From G965195345 sp965277625 (GTDB lineage Bacteria; Pseudomonadota; Gammaproteobacteria; CAKMZV01), in contig OZ255827.1 in the NCBI GenBank assembly GCA_965277625.1, positions 248,001 to 312,000 of the forward strand: a stretch of 64,000 bases of DNA, written 5' to 3'. This document shows positions 17,912-28,900 of the stretch, piece by piece (the first letter of the stretch is position 1; each line of letters opens with the position of its first letter). The notes beneath the pieces were generated by a model that worked only from the letters and a program-made list of their open reading frames with translations, did no database searches and was not told the DNA's origin. The translations under genes and the position numbers were made by a program.

Positions 17912-18820
17912 GTGCTAAATCAATCCTTTTTACTTCGATGTGCGCCCGCGGTATTCGTGATTTTATGGAGCACGGGTTTTATTGGCGCACGGTTATCTGC
18001 GCCCTATGCGGATCCTTTGACATTTCTATCGATTCGGCTTTTTATTGTCGCGCTCATTTTAATGCCTCTGGCTCTGTTGCTAAAGCAACCTTTTCCAAAG
18101 CAAGCGAGCGGTTTGGCACACGCCAGCATAATTGGATTGCTGATTCATGGTGTCTATCTTGGTTGTGTATTCTATGTGGTTAGACAAGGCTTTCCCATTG
18201 CGCTGACAGCGCTCATTGTTGGGCTACAACCCCTATTAACGGCTATTTTTGCTGTCATATTTTTGCGAGAATCATTAACCAAAAGCCAATGGTTCGGTCT
18301 AACCATTGGTTTTTTAGGCATTGTTGTTGTGCTTTATCCAGCTTGGCAGTCGCTGTGGGATAGCACTCATACGGCCACGCTTGAGTTGGGGCTGGTTGGT
18401 CTGGTCTTTTTGAGTTTGTTCGGCATCACCATCGGCACTGTTTATCAAAAACACTATGGCAAAAACATGGCACTCATTCCGGCCACGGTCATTCAATATT
18501 TTTCTGCCAGCGTGTGCATGTTTGCTGTGGCGTATGCTATTGAAGACGGGCACATAGAATGGAATGGACAAGTTGTTTTTGCCATGGTTTGGTTGGTATT
18601 TGTGCTGTCCATTGGCGCTGTTTTACTGTTTTTGCTGTTACTCAAACATAGCGCAACAGCTTCTGTGACATCACTGTTTTACCTCACACCCGCATTGGTT
18701 GCCCTTGAGGGTTATATGATCTTTGATGAGCGATTAGAACTCAGTGCTTTATGGGGGCTGGTATTATCGTTATTGGGCGTTTTTATGGTGATAAAAGCGC
18801 AGCGAAAAAATATTGAATAA
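17912..18820 (+). CDS. EamA/DMT-superfamily transporter (second)
   Basis: 302 residues, about ten membrane helices in two EamA repeats. It starts at GTG with LLRCAPAVFVILWSTGFIGARL, the usual 'WSTGFI' first helix; ALTALIVGLQPLLTAIFAVIFLRE and SVTSLFYLTPALVALEGYMIFDE are the repeat ends. It differs clearly from the other EamA gene at 16445, so it is not a recent duplicate. It is the third gene of a cluster of exporters and is followed after 50 bp by the Ada-like gene. Substrate unknown. Confidence 0.85.
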   Translation: MLNQSFLLRCAPAVFVILWSTGFIGARLSAPYADPLTFLSIRLFIVALILMPLALLLKQPFPKQASGLAHASIIGLLIHGVYLGCVFYVVRQGFPIALTALIVGLQPLLTAIFAVIFLRESLTKSQWFGLTIGFLGIVVVLYPAWQSLWDSTHTATLELGLVGLVFLSLFGITIGTVYQKHYGKNMALIPATVIQYFSASVCMFAVAYAIEDGHIEWNGQVVFAMVWLVFVLSIGAVLLFLLLLKHSATASVTSLFYLTPALVALEGYMIFDERLELSALWGLVLSLLGVFMVIKAQRKNIE

Positions 18821-18858
18821 GCGCAAGATTCGGGTGGTTAAGCGTCTAAAGTAAGACG

Positions 18859-18864
18859 TAAAAT
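18859..18864 (+). promoter_or_regulatory. Possible -10 element directly before the Ada-like start codon
   Basis: TAAAAT lies 6 nt before the ATG at 18871 and no Shine-Dalgarno is visible. Transcription would start at the A of the start codon. The -35 is poor, so this is a weak candidate that fits the leaderless pattern of the window. Confidence 0.3.
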
Positions 18865-18870
18865 AACGGC

Positions 18871-19737
18871 ATGTTTAAAGATGAAAAGTTAAAAAACCCA
18901 GAGGCATACGATCGAATCGCTTCTGCCATCGGTTATATTCGAGCGCATATCAATCAACAACCCTCATTGGCAGACATTGCTAACAGTGTGCATTTAAGTC
19001 CGTTTCATTTTCAACGCCTGTTTAGGCGCTGGTCGGGTGTTACACCCAAAAAGTTCTTGCAAATTTTGACCTTAGAGCAAGCAAAAACCCTACTCACCGA
19101 TGCTCAGTGTCCTATTATGGAGGCTTCGTATCAGCTTGGTTTGTCCAGTGCTTCTCGGCTATACGACCATTTTGTTCAACTCAACGCAGTAACGCCGAAG
19201 GAATTTAAGGAACAAGGGTGGCGCTTGGACATTGAATACGGCGTGCATGCCAGTCCTTTCGGTACGGTATTCATTGCAGTCACTGAGAGAGGCATTTGTC
19301 AGTTGACTTTTTTAGATGACATAGCCGCCACCCATTCATGCATAGAAAATTTACAAAATCAGTGGCAAGCGGCTACCATCAAGTTAAATCAACGAACAAC
19401 AGCCGCTTATGTGGCACGGTTATTCGATTTAAATGCATCGGCTTCAACCCAGCCGCTGTCGTTATTGGTTAAAGGCACCAATTTTCAAATAATGGTTTGG
19501 CGTGCATTGTTAAATATCCCCCAAGGTCAATTATGTAGCTACAGTCAACTTGCGCAGGCCATTGATAGACCCAAAGGGGCTCGTGCTATTGGAACGGCGA
19601 TCGGCGCGAATCCATTGGCCTTTGTTATACCTTGCCACAGAGTCATTCAAAAAAATGGACACTTAGGTGGGTATAGGTGGGGTTTGATTCGCAAACATGC
19701 CATGCTTGTCCATGAATTGTCTCAAGGTGAAGCATAA
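18871..19737 (+). CDS. Ada-like AraC regulator fused to O6-methylguanine-DNA methyltransferase
   Basis: 288 residues. Residues about 15-115 form an AraC-type double helix-turn-helix (SLADIANSVHLSPFHFQRLFRRWSG...). Residues about 125-288 are a methylated-DNA-protein cysteine methyltransferase with NFQIMVWRALLNIPQG, the arginine-finger region RPKGARAIGTAIGANPLAF and the active site VIPCHRVIQ (Cys255). The N-terminal zinc phosphotriester-repair domain of E. coli Ada (the Cys38 domain) is missing, so it cannot sense methylphosphotriesters in the same way. It repairs O6-methylguanine by irreversible alkyl transfer and may regulate its own gene. A bidirectional hairpin follows. Confidence 0.88.
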   Translation: MFKDEKLKNPEAYDRIASAIGYIRAHINQQPSLADIANSVHLSPFHFQRLFRRWSGVTPKKFLQILTLEQAKTLLTDAQCPIMEASYQLGLSSASRLYDHFVQLNAVTPKEFKEQGWRLDIEYGVHASPFGTVFIAVTERGICQLTFLDDIAATHSCIENLQNQWQAATIKLNQRTTAAYVARLFDLNASASTQPLSLLVKGTNFQIMVWRALLNIPQGQLCSYSQLAQAIDRPKGARAIGTAIGANPLAFVIPCHRVIQKNGHLGGYRWGLIRKHAMLVHELSQGEA

Positions 19738-19744
19738 ATGATGA

Positions 19745-19769
19745 AATGGCCGTTATTTAGACGGCCATT
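19745..19769. terminator. Bidirectional terminator-like hairpin
   Basis: AATGGCCGT (19745-19753) and ACGGCCATT (19761-19769) are perfect reverse complements with a 7-nt loop. It separates the plus-strand Ada-like gene from minus-strand sequence. Confidence 0.65.
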
Positions 19770-19783
19770 CTCAATAAAGACTT

Positions 19784-19930
19784 TTAGCTTTGGATGATAG
19801 GACCGATCAGTGGTTTTGTTAAATCGTTTTGATGAGCACGCACTAAACCATTTGCAGTGGACCAGAACAGTTTATCCGTCGCAATCATTTCTGGATCACC
19901 ATTGGATCCGGTTGAACGGAAGGGATAATT
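19784..19930 (-). pseudogene. Coding-like remnant just downstream of the first giant gene
   Basis: In a different frame from the giant gene, the minus strand reads about 48 residues that look like a real protein end: YINYPFRSTGSNGDPEM, then IATDKLFWSTANGLVRA and HQNDLTKPLIGPIIQ, stopping at 19784. No start codon of its own is near; the frame opens inside the last codons of the giant gene. I do not recognise the family. The simplest reading is the 3' end of an older gene left behind when the giant locus was inserted or expanded. A chance open frame is the alternative. Confidence 0.35.
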
Positions 19931-22900
19931 AATATAAGTAAATAGTATTTGCGTTTGAACCCACAAGCAAGGAATTACCATCGTTGCTTAAACTCAAGGC
20001 ACGACCAAAAAAGCGACTTGCCGCAGGGTTACTGGCTTTGACATAGGCGCGTTCAACCCAGGTGGTTCCAAATTCAAACGTATAGACGGCGCCTGAATTA
20101 ATAGTCGAATTATTTTTTACGCCTCCAACCCCTTTGCTTGAGCCATCTTCATTTGTTGCCCCCACAGCAAGAAAATTGCCATCAGCGCTTAGACTGACTG
20201 CTCTGCCTAAGGTATCCCCTCTTGCCGTATCTGATGATCTAATGAACTGTTGTTGTACCCAAGCTGTCCCATTAAACCGGAACACATAGGCAGCACCAGT
20301 TCCCGCGTCTTTGTCTGGCGCGCCCACAGCAAGGGTATTACCATTAGCGCTTAAACTGATTGCGAAGCCAAACTGATCTAAAGCTGCTGTTGCTGGGTTT
20401 GTTCCTCTTATAAGGCCGCCTTGATTCGACCAAGTGGTACCATTGCGGCGGAATATATACACCCCACCTGTATTTCTGTCCTTCAATTGTGCGCCCACAG
20501 CAAGGGTGTTGCCGTCTGCGCTTAATGTCACAACCTGACCAAAGTTCGCACCTGCGGACAGTGCCGCATCTGGGGCTTTAATAAACGCTTGTTGAGCCCA
20601 TGTGCTACCGCTGCGGGTAAAAATATAGGCCGCGCCTGAATTAACAGCCGAGTCATCCTCACCAATAGCGCCCACTGCAAGGGTATTGCCATCATCGCTT
20701 AAACTGACTGCTCTGCCAAATAAATCGCCAGCTTGCCGATTGCTTGCTCTTATGTCTGTTACATATGTCCAAGCGGTACCACTGCGGCCGAATATGTAAA
20801 CGGCACCTTCATTGACAGTGTCGAGAGTGGATAATCCATCATCATTATTAGCGCCTACGGCAACCGTATTGCCATTAGCGTTTATGCTGACAGAGTAGCC
20901 AAAGAAATCGTTGCTGCTGTGAAAAGCCGGAGGCACTTGGAGGAACGCTTGTTGAGCCCATGTGCTACCGTTGCGGGCGAATACATAGGCGGCGCCATCA
21001 TTGACAAAATTTGAGCTACCGCCACCAGAGAAAACAGATGCTCCGGCGATAAAGGTATTACCATCACCACTCAAATCCAAGGAATAACTAAATTCATCAA
21101 AAAAATTACCGACGCCAGCTCCAGGAGCCCTAATTAACGAACCAATCATATCGTTTAGCGTAGAGTTGGTTACAGTGACGACGTTATGTCGCATGCCAGC
21201 TTCACAAGTTGTAAAACAAGTTCTCACGCCAAACTGTGGGTTATTCACATTAAGGTAGTAACGATGTACGGCTACCACGCCTTGTGCCGTTTGTTGAGCG
21301 ATATTGGTGCTATTAGGTGAAATAACGATGCCAGTGGTGCTCAACAGGCTTAAATTGGTAAAACCTGAATTTCCATCGGGATTGGTCTCCAAGCGAAAAC
21401 GGGTTGCACCTGAGATCGAACTCCAACTGAAATTGAGGGTCTTAATGCCAGCAACATTGACTGAAAGCGAGGGTGCCAGAGAAATATTAAAACCAACGCC
21501 AGAGGTCGTGACCACACCATTCACTTGTAGGCTGATGATAACAGTTGCAGTTCCTACAAAATTTGCAGGCGCGGTGTAAACCATATCCACCGTTTGCATG
21601 CCTGAACTTTGAGAAACAGTGTTAATAATTGCCGTACCAGCGGATGCGGTTGCACTCCAATGAGCTCTGGTTATCGTCTCACCAGTTAAAATCATACCCG
21701 TATAGCGTACGCTTGTGCTTGTTCCAGCAAATATTGAAAGTCCTAAGTCGTCCGGGTGGGGCAAGCCTTGAGGAAATTCATAAAGCCCAACTCGAGGTGT
21801 TACATCACCTCGATCTCCTAATAAGAAAAACGCATTGATTGAAGGAGAATAATTTACCGCATTAAACACGGAAGGTCGGGTTGATCCTCTATTGGCAAAC
21901 AGCCCAGAATCTCCCCAGTTTAGGGCAAAATGACCAGGATAGACCGTGAGATTGTTTGCGCCATTGCCTGTGGCAAATCCATAAGCAATGGTGCTGTCAT
22001 TTGTTTCCCAAGATAACAGACCTGGAAATTCTAGCTGCCGTACAATCAAACCAAACCAAGCATTCAGAGTGGTTAGACCACTATTATTAGTACCAGTAGA
22101 GCGTATAAAATTAAGTTCCTCAACCGTATTGAGGTTGATCAAATGGCCACCCAGTGTCCTGGCTTCTGCCAAGAACGGATTGACTGAGTTTACCGATAGC
22201 ATTGAATTGGCATAAAGACGACCGCCATGAATAACAAGGTTTTGAAGACCACGGTTGGACCGTATTAACAAGGGCGCTACATTCTCTGTGTTAACGCTAA
22301 CAACCACGGTTTGTTGCGTCGATTCGCGGCGGTCCAGATCGTCGAGTTGTATTGTCAAGGTCGCTGTGCCTGTTTTGTTAGGGGCGATTGAAAAATACAA
22401 TTGCGCCGTGTGCATGGGTGCAGACAACATCAATGAAGTCGTTAGAGCATTGGAGGTGAAACTCACCACTGGCGCAGGATTGGTTGAAAATATGTCAGCA
22501 CCACTGCTCGTCACTGTAAATTGAGTGCGTAGATTTAAATCCCCTGGATTAAGGATGTTAATGTTTTGTATGTTTCGATTGAGTTGATTGCCAACGGCAG
22601 ACAAGGTGATTGCAGAAGTTGATACGGTGAATGATAAGGGGTTGGTCTCTGGAGCGGGCGTAACCACAATGACAGTCTCTTGAGTAGTGGATCGACCGCC
22701 ATCATCGGTCACTATCACGGTCAATGTCGCAGTGCCAGAGAGATTGCTAATCGATGTTAGGGTGATTGTGCTCACGACGGAACCTATGCCTGTGGTCGGA
22801 CTGGCAAGCACTGCATCCACAAGATACGAGGATGAACTCAGTGAAAGCGTAACCACATCATTGTCAGAATCGTTGCCGTCCACTTGAATGCTCACAGGTG

Positions 22901-25900
22901 TCGAAAAGTCTTCTTGCACATAGATAAGGCTGGTTGAAATACTCAGTGTAGGAGCGCTGCCGACGAGAACAATGACCACATTGACCACGATTGTTTGTGT
23001 GGCTGTTAGACCAGTCAGATCAGTTGTAAAGACTGTTAAGGTCGTTTGACCAGTGGCACCAGGGATCGCATTTAAAGTGATCGAGTTTACTGCTGTGGTT
23101 ATACTGACGAAACTCGAAGTGGACGCTTGTACGTTAAAAGCAGGATTAGCTAAATCATCGACATCTCGAGTCGTTACGCCTATAGAGAAGGGCGCAGAGC
23201 CATTTATCACTGTAATATGATTGGTTGTGACGCTAATTGTTGGGGTGTCTGGTGTCGGTTGTATTGTGACGATGACATCGGCTGTACCTATTTGCCCTAT
23301 GGTATCTGTAGTCTGCACCGTTAGAGTGACCACACCGAAATAATTGTTCGCGCCCGAAAATTGAAAACCATTGGTTGTGGTCGATATGTTCATAACCCTT
23401 TGATCGTGTGAAGCACGCACCGCAATCGGCAAAGTGCCACTAAAACCGCGATCGGTAGCGGTGGCGTTGATGGTAAAGGTGGTAAATTCTTCGTCAACAG
23501 TTATGGCATTCGTTGACAGGGCAATGGTGGGTGGGGCATCAAGCACGGTGAATAAAATGTCTCTGGAAGTGCTTAATCCATTCACTGTTAAAGTAACGAC
23601 GACGGTTGTTTGACCCACCAAAGATTGTGGAGCGGTATAAACCAAATCCATTGTCTGAACGCCCCTTGCTTGAGATACAGGCATAAGATTGACTGTACCA
23701 ATCGCTGCGGTTGCGCTCCAATCAGCTGCCGTTATCGCATCACCATCCAAATCAAAACCCGTCAATCGAACAGTGACGGTTGAGGTCACATTCATCTGTA
23801 TAGGTGTGGCTGGCAAGCCTTGCGGAAACTCATAAAGCGCAAAACGATCCGAACCGTCCCCAATATCGTCTAATAGGAAAAAACTATTTAAGCGAGGGGT
23901 ATAAACAGTCCAATTGAATAGGGTGGAGGCACTATTGCCTCTATTGGCCCTTACCGCACCACCGGCAGCCCACGACAAGCTATAATGACCTGGATAGGTG
24001 ATTACGTTGTCAGTGCTGGCATACCCATAGGCTATGGTGCTGTCGTTCGTTACCCAAAAAAGCTCGCCTGGAAAGTGTCGCTGGGGTAAAACCAGCCCAT
24101 ACCAAGTTTCAGTAATGCTTATCCCACCTGCACCCGATTGCAAAAATGTGAACTCTTCATTTGTATTGATGTTGGCCAAATGACCACCCAAAGCGTTCGC
24201 TTGTGTCAAAAAGGGTGTAATTGCTCGTGATGGTGTCGCTGAATTGGCATAGAGATGACCACCATGAACAACCAAATTTTGAAGATTTGGGCTGGCCTGA
24301 ACGATCGCCGGAGGTTCAGCCACTGGATTGACTTGCACAGTCAGAAGTTGTTGAACTGATCTTATAGTGTTAGCGGGATCTCTGAGTTGTATGAGAACGG
24401 TTCTCGGACCCGCTGAATCAGGGGCGATTGAAAAATACAATTGCGCGGTTTGCGGCACTGAACCAATGCTGGCAGTGGACACTGTGGCATTGGTCGAAAA
24501 ACTGATGTAAATCGCAGGTTGAACAGAAAATGGAGGGCCAAGATTCCCAGTAATACGCCATTCTAAGTCTCGGGTCGTTGTTGTCCCAGCGAGCGCTGGA
24601 ATACTAACATTGGTGATAGTCAGTTGTTGGCGAATGGTCTGACTGCTGTTCTCGGTCAAGACGACTCTGTTTGTAGGCAAAGTAAATGTCGGCACCACAG
24701 TAACAAATCGCAGCGGAAAGGACGTGGTTGTACTATTCATTGTTAGGGTGGCAGTAACGGTTATTTCGCCTGAGAAGGTCCCTGGCGCAGTATAGTGAAA
24801 ATCCACTGTCTGAACGCCTGTGGTTGCAGAAACATGGGTAAAGCTGAAGGTCCCCACAGTCGAAGTGGCGCTCCAATCTGTTGTACTTATTGAGCCACCA
24901 TTCAAATCATATCCGGTTAAGCGTACGGTTGCGCGTGCACCAGCCGTGACTACGACGGGCGGATTGGAAGTGGGTGTTAACCCCTGGGGAAATTCATAAA
25001 GTGCCGAGCGAGATAGGGTATCACCGCCATCGCCTAATAAAAAGAAGCTATTCGATGGGGATGAGTTATAAATCGTCCAATTGAAAGTCGAGGGGACTGA
25101 TGATGGCCTATTGGCAATTAATCCACTTGCACTTTCCCAAGCTAAGGGATAAATACCTGGATAGACAGAAATATTGCCAGTGGCATTGGCACTGGTACTG
25201 ACAAAACCATAGGCAAGCGTGCTGTTGTTTGTTCTCCAAAACAGCTCGCCAGGCAAATTCAGCTGGGGTAAAACCAAGCCATACCAAGCCTCATTAGTGA
25301 CGAATCCACTTGAGCGCAAAAAATCAAATTCTTCAACTGTATTGATGTTGACCAAATGACCGCCCAAAGCGCTCGCTTGTGCTAAAAAGGGCGCGATTGC
25401 TTTTGATGTTATGGCTGAATTGGCATAGAGATGACCGCCATGAACGACTAAATTTCTAAGGCTTGTGTTTTCTCGAATGATCGCTGGCGGCACATCGCTT
25501 TGAAAGGCCTGAACCACAAAAATTTCTGGCGGCGTGATTTCTGAACGAGTCAGATTGTTGAGTTGAATAGACAGGGTGGCGATAGCACTTGCTTGATTTG
25601 GCCGAATTGTGAAATACAAGTGCGCAGTAGTCGAGCCTGAATTCAATACGGCAGTGGTCGTTAAGGTATGGGTGGTGAAGCTCGCCACCGGGGCTGGATT
25701 TGCTGAAAAGAGGACGGGAATATCACTCGTCACCTGTAGTTGAGCTTCAATAGGATCATTGTCTATATGATTAATATTAATGCTATATATGTTGCGGTAA
25801 CTAGCTTGCGCGGAAGCTGTACTAAAGAAACGTACCGGTAAAGAGAGCGTAACAGGATCATTAACTGGGTTGACCACCACGACAATTTCTGTAGAATCTG

Positions 25901-28900
25901 TAAGACCACCTATGTCGGACGTCTGGACGAATAAAGTTGTTGTGCCATGGGCATTAGCAACTGGCATTAAAGTAATGGTTCTCATATCGCTGGATAATGA
26001 CGAAATTACAGCATCGACTAAATAGGTTGTTGATGTTATAGAAAAGGTTAATGCCTCACCATCCCCATCTGTTTCAGTGGTATTGATGACAAAAGGCGAA
26101 CGAAAATCTTCTTGAAGGCTGATGCGGGTTGTCGAAACCTGCAGTACAGGTGTTGATCCACTACTGATAATGGTTATATTAACAGTGATTGTTTGAACGG
26201 CTGTTGAACCCGAACTGTCAACAACACGGACAGTTAAGGTGGTTTGACCTGAACCGCCAGGACGAGCTTGTAAGAGAATCGAATTGGTCGTTGTAGTGAC
26301 ATCAATAACCCCAGTGGTGGATTGTTGTACATCAAGAGATAAAACGCTGTCTTCAACATCACTTGCTGTGGTGTGAATGGTGATGGGCGTAAAAGCACCC
26401 GATCTTATAATGCTATTTTGTGAGACGGACAGGGTGGGCGTGTCATTGACAGCCGAAATCGCCACAACAACCTCAGAAGAAGTGGTTTTGCCACCGACAT
26501 CGGTTGCCTGGACGGTAAGAGTGGTTCGCCCATAGGCATGAGCAACTGGCGTTAAAGTAATGGTTCTCACGTTGTTGACTGGTGGTGAAACAACCGCATT
26601 GACAATGCTGGTGGCGGATGTCACTGTAATGCTCAATGCACCAGGCTCGGCATCCGTGATTGTGGCTCTGACCACTATAGGATTGCTAAAGTCTTCTTGC
26701 ACGAGGATAAGACTGGTGGAAAGATTCATGACAGGTGGCGAATTAATCACAACGACAGATATTGTTCTGGTTCCTATTCCTCCTAAAGGGTCAGCTGATG
26801 ATCTGACCGTTAAGGTGGTTGTACCTGAACCGCCGGGAACTGGGCTCAAAATGAAGGCATTTGGTGTAATCATAGCGCTGACCAACCCTGGGTTAGCGTC
26901 TTGAATGGTGTAGCTAAAATTGACATTATGATCAGCATCAGTAATGGTCGTGGCAATAGTGATCGGCGAAAACCCACCTAAGACTGTGATACTCTCGGTT
27001 GAAAGTGTTATTATTGGTAAGTCATTGACGGGTGATACGTTCACCACCACTATTTCATTAGACGATTGCAGCGAACCATTAAAGGCGGTTATGGTTAAAT
27101 TGGTTTGGCCACTCATATGAGGCAGGCTGGATAAACGGACATTTGAGGCGGAAGTAGTGATGTTGACCACTCCAGCTTGCGATTGAGTGACCATTGTTCG
27201 GTCGGCATTGACTGCTGTGGCAATGATAATGTCGGCAAAATCCTCTTGCAGGTTATAGCTATTAATCAATACTGATAGGGTGGGCGTTGTATTTGGGTCA
27301 AGCCTTGTTACCTGTACCACCACCACTTGAGGAGGCGAGCTCACTGAACCATTAAAAGCGGTAATGGTTAGGGTAGTTCGCCCAGTGCCATTGAGTATGC
27401 TGGAAATAGTGACACCAGTATTTGAGGTGTTGATGCTGACCACCCCAGTATTTGACTGAGTGACCGTAATTCGGTCTGCATTGGTTGCAGTGGCAATGGT
27501 TATAATATTTGAAAAACCCTCTGTGAGGTTATGAGTATTGCTCAAAACTGTCAGTGTGGGTGGCGTAAGCGTGACCTCAACCACCACCACTTGAGGAGTC
27601 GAGCTCAGTGAACCATTAAAAGCGGTTATGGTTAGGGTGGTTCGTCCACTTGCATTAGCTATGTTAGAAATACTGACACCAGTATTTGAGGTGGTGATGC
27701 TGACTACTCCAGCTTGTGACTGAGTGACCGTAACTCGGTCCGCATTGGTTATAGTGGCAATATTTATAGAATCCGAAAAATTCTCTAAGAGGTTATGGCT
27801 ATTGCTCAAAATGGTCACTGTGGGTGAAGCAAGCGTGACATCTACCACCACCACTTGAGGCGGTGGGCTCAGTGAACCATTGAAGGCGGTTATGGTTAGG
27901 GTGGTTCGTCCGTTTGCAATAAGCAGGCTGGAAATACTGACACTGGCGTTTGAGGTGGTGATGCTGACTACGCCAGCTTGTGACTGAGTGACCGTAATTA
28001 GGTTCGCATTGGTAGCGGTGGCAATAGTAATAGGAGCGGTAAAACCCACTGTAAACAAATAGCTACTGTTCAAAACCGTCAGCGTGGGCGTTGTATTTGG
28101 GTTAAGGCCATCTATTTGTACCACAACTACTTGAGGTGGTGAACGCACAGAACCATTAAAAGCGGTTATGGTTAGGGTGGTTCGTCCACTGGCATTAGCT
28201 ATGCTGGAAATACTGACACGAGCGTTTGTGGTGGTGATGTTGACCACCCCAGCTTGTGATTGAGTGAACGTTATTTGGGTTGCATTGGTTGCAGTGGCAA
28301 TGGTTACAAAACCCGTAAAACCTTCTATGAGGTTATGGCTATTGCTCGAAACTGTCAGCGTGGGCGTTGTATTTGTTGGGACTGGGGCAGGAGGATTTAT
28401 TTGTACCGCCACCACTTGAGGAGGTGAACTCACAGAACCATTAAAGGCGGTTATGGTTATGTTGGTTTGCCCACTTGCATTAGCTATGCTGGAAATACTA
28501 ACCCGAGCGTTTGTTGTGGTGATGTTAATCACCCCAGGATTTGACTGAGTGACCGTAATTCGGTCCGCATTGGTTATTGTGGCAATGGTTATAGAACCAG
28601 TAAAATTCTGTGTGAGGTTATGGCTATTGCTCGAAACTGTCAGTGTGGGTGTTGTCGGGGTGCTTCCACCATTGCCACCACCATCACCACCACCATCGCT
28701 GGCAACGCCGCCACCGCCGCCGCCGCCACAAGCAGTCAATAGCGCTGAGAGCACGATTGTTGTGCTAAGTGTACTCAGCGCGCGCCGATTCACCATCTTG
28801 GATACGCGCATTAGTTCACCCATAAATGCAGAAATAAATTGGCTGAGCGCCTGCCCCCGGAAAAAAAGACTGATAAAACTTTGAGTTGAATTGTTTGAAA

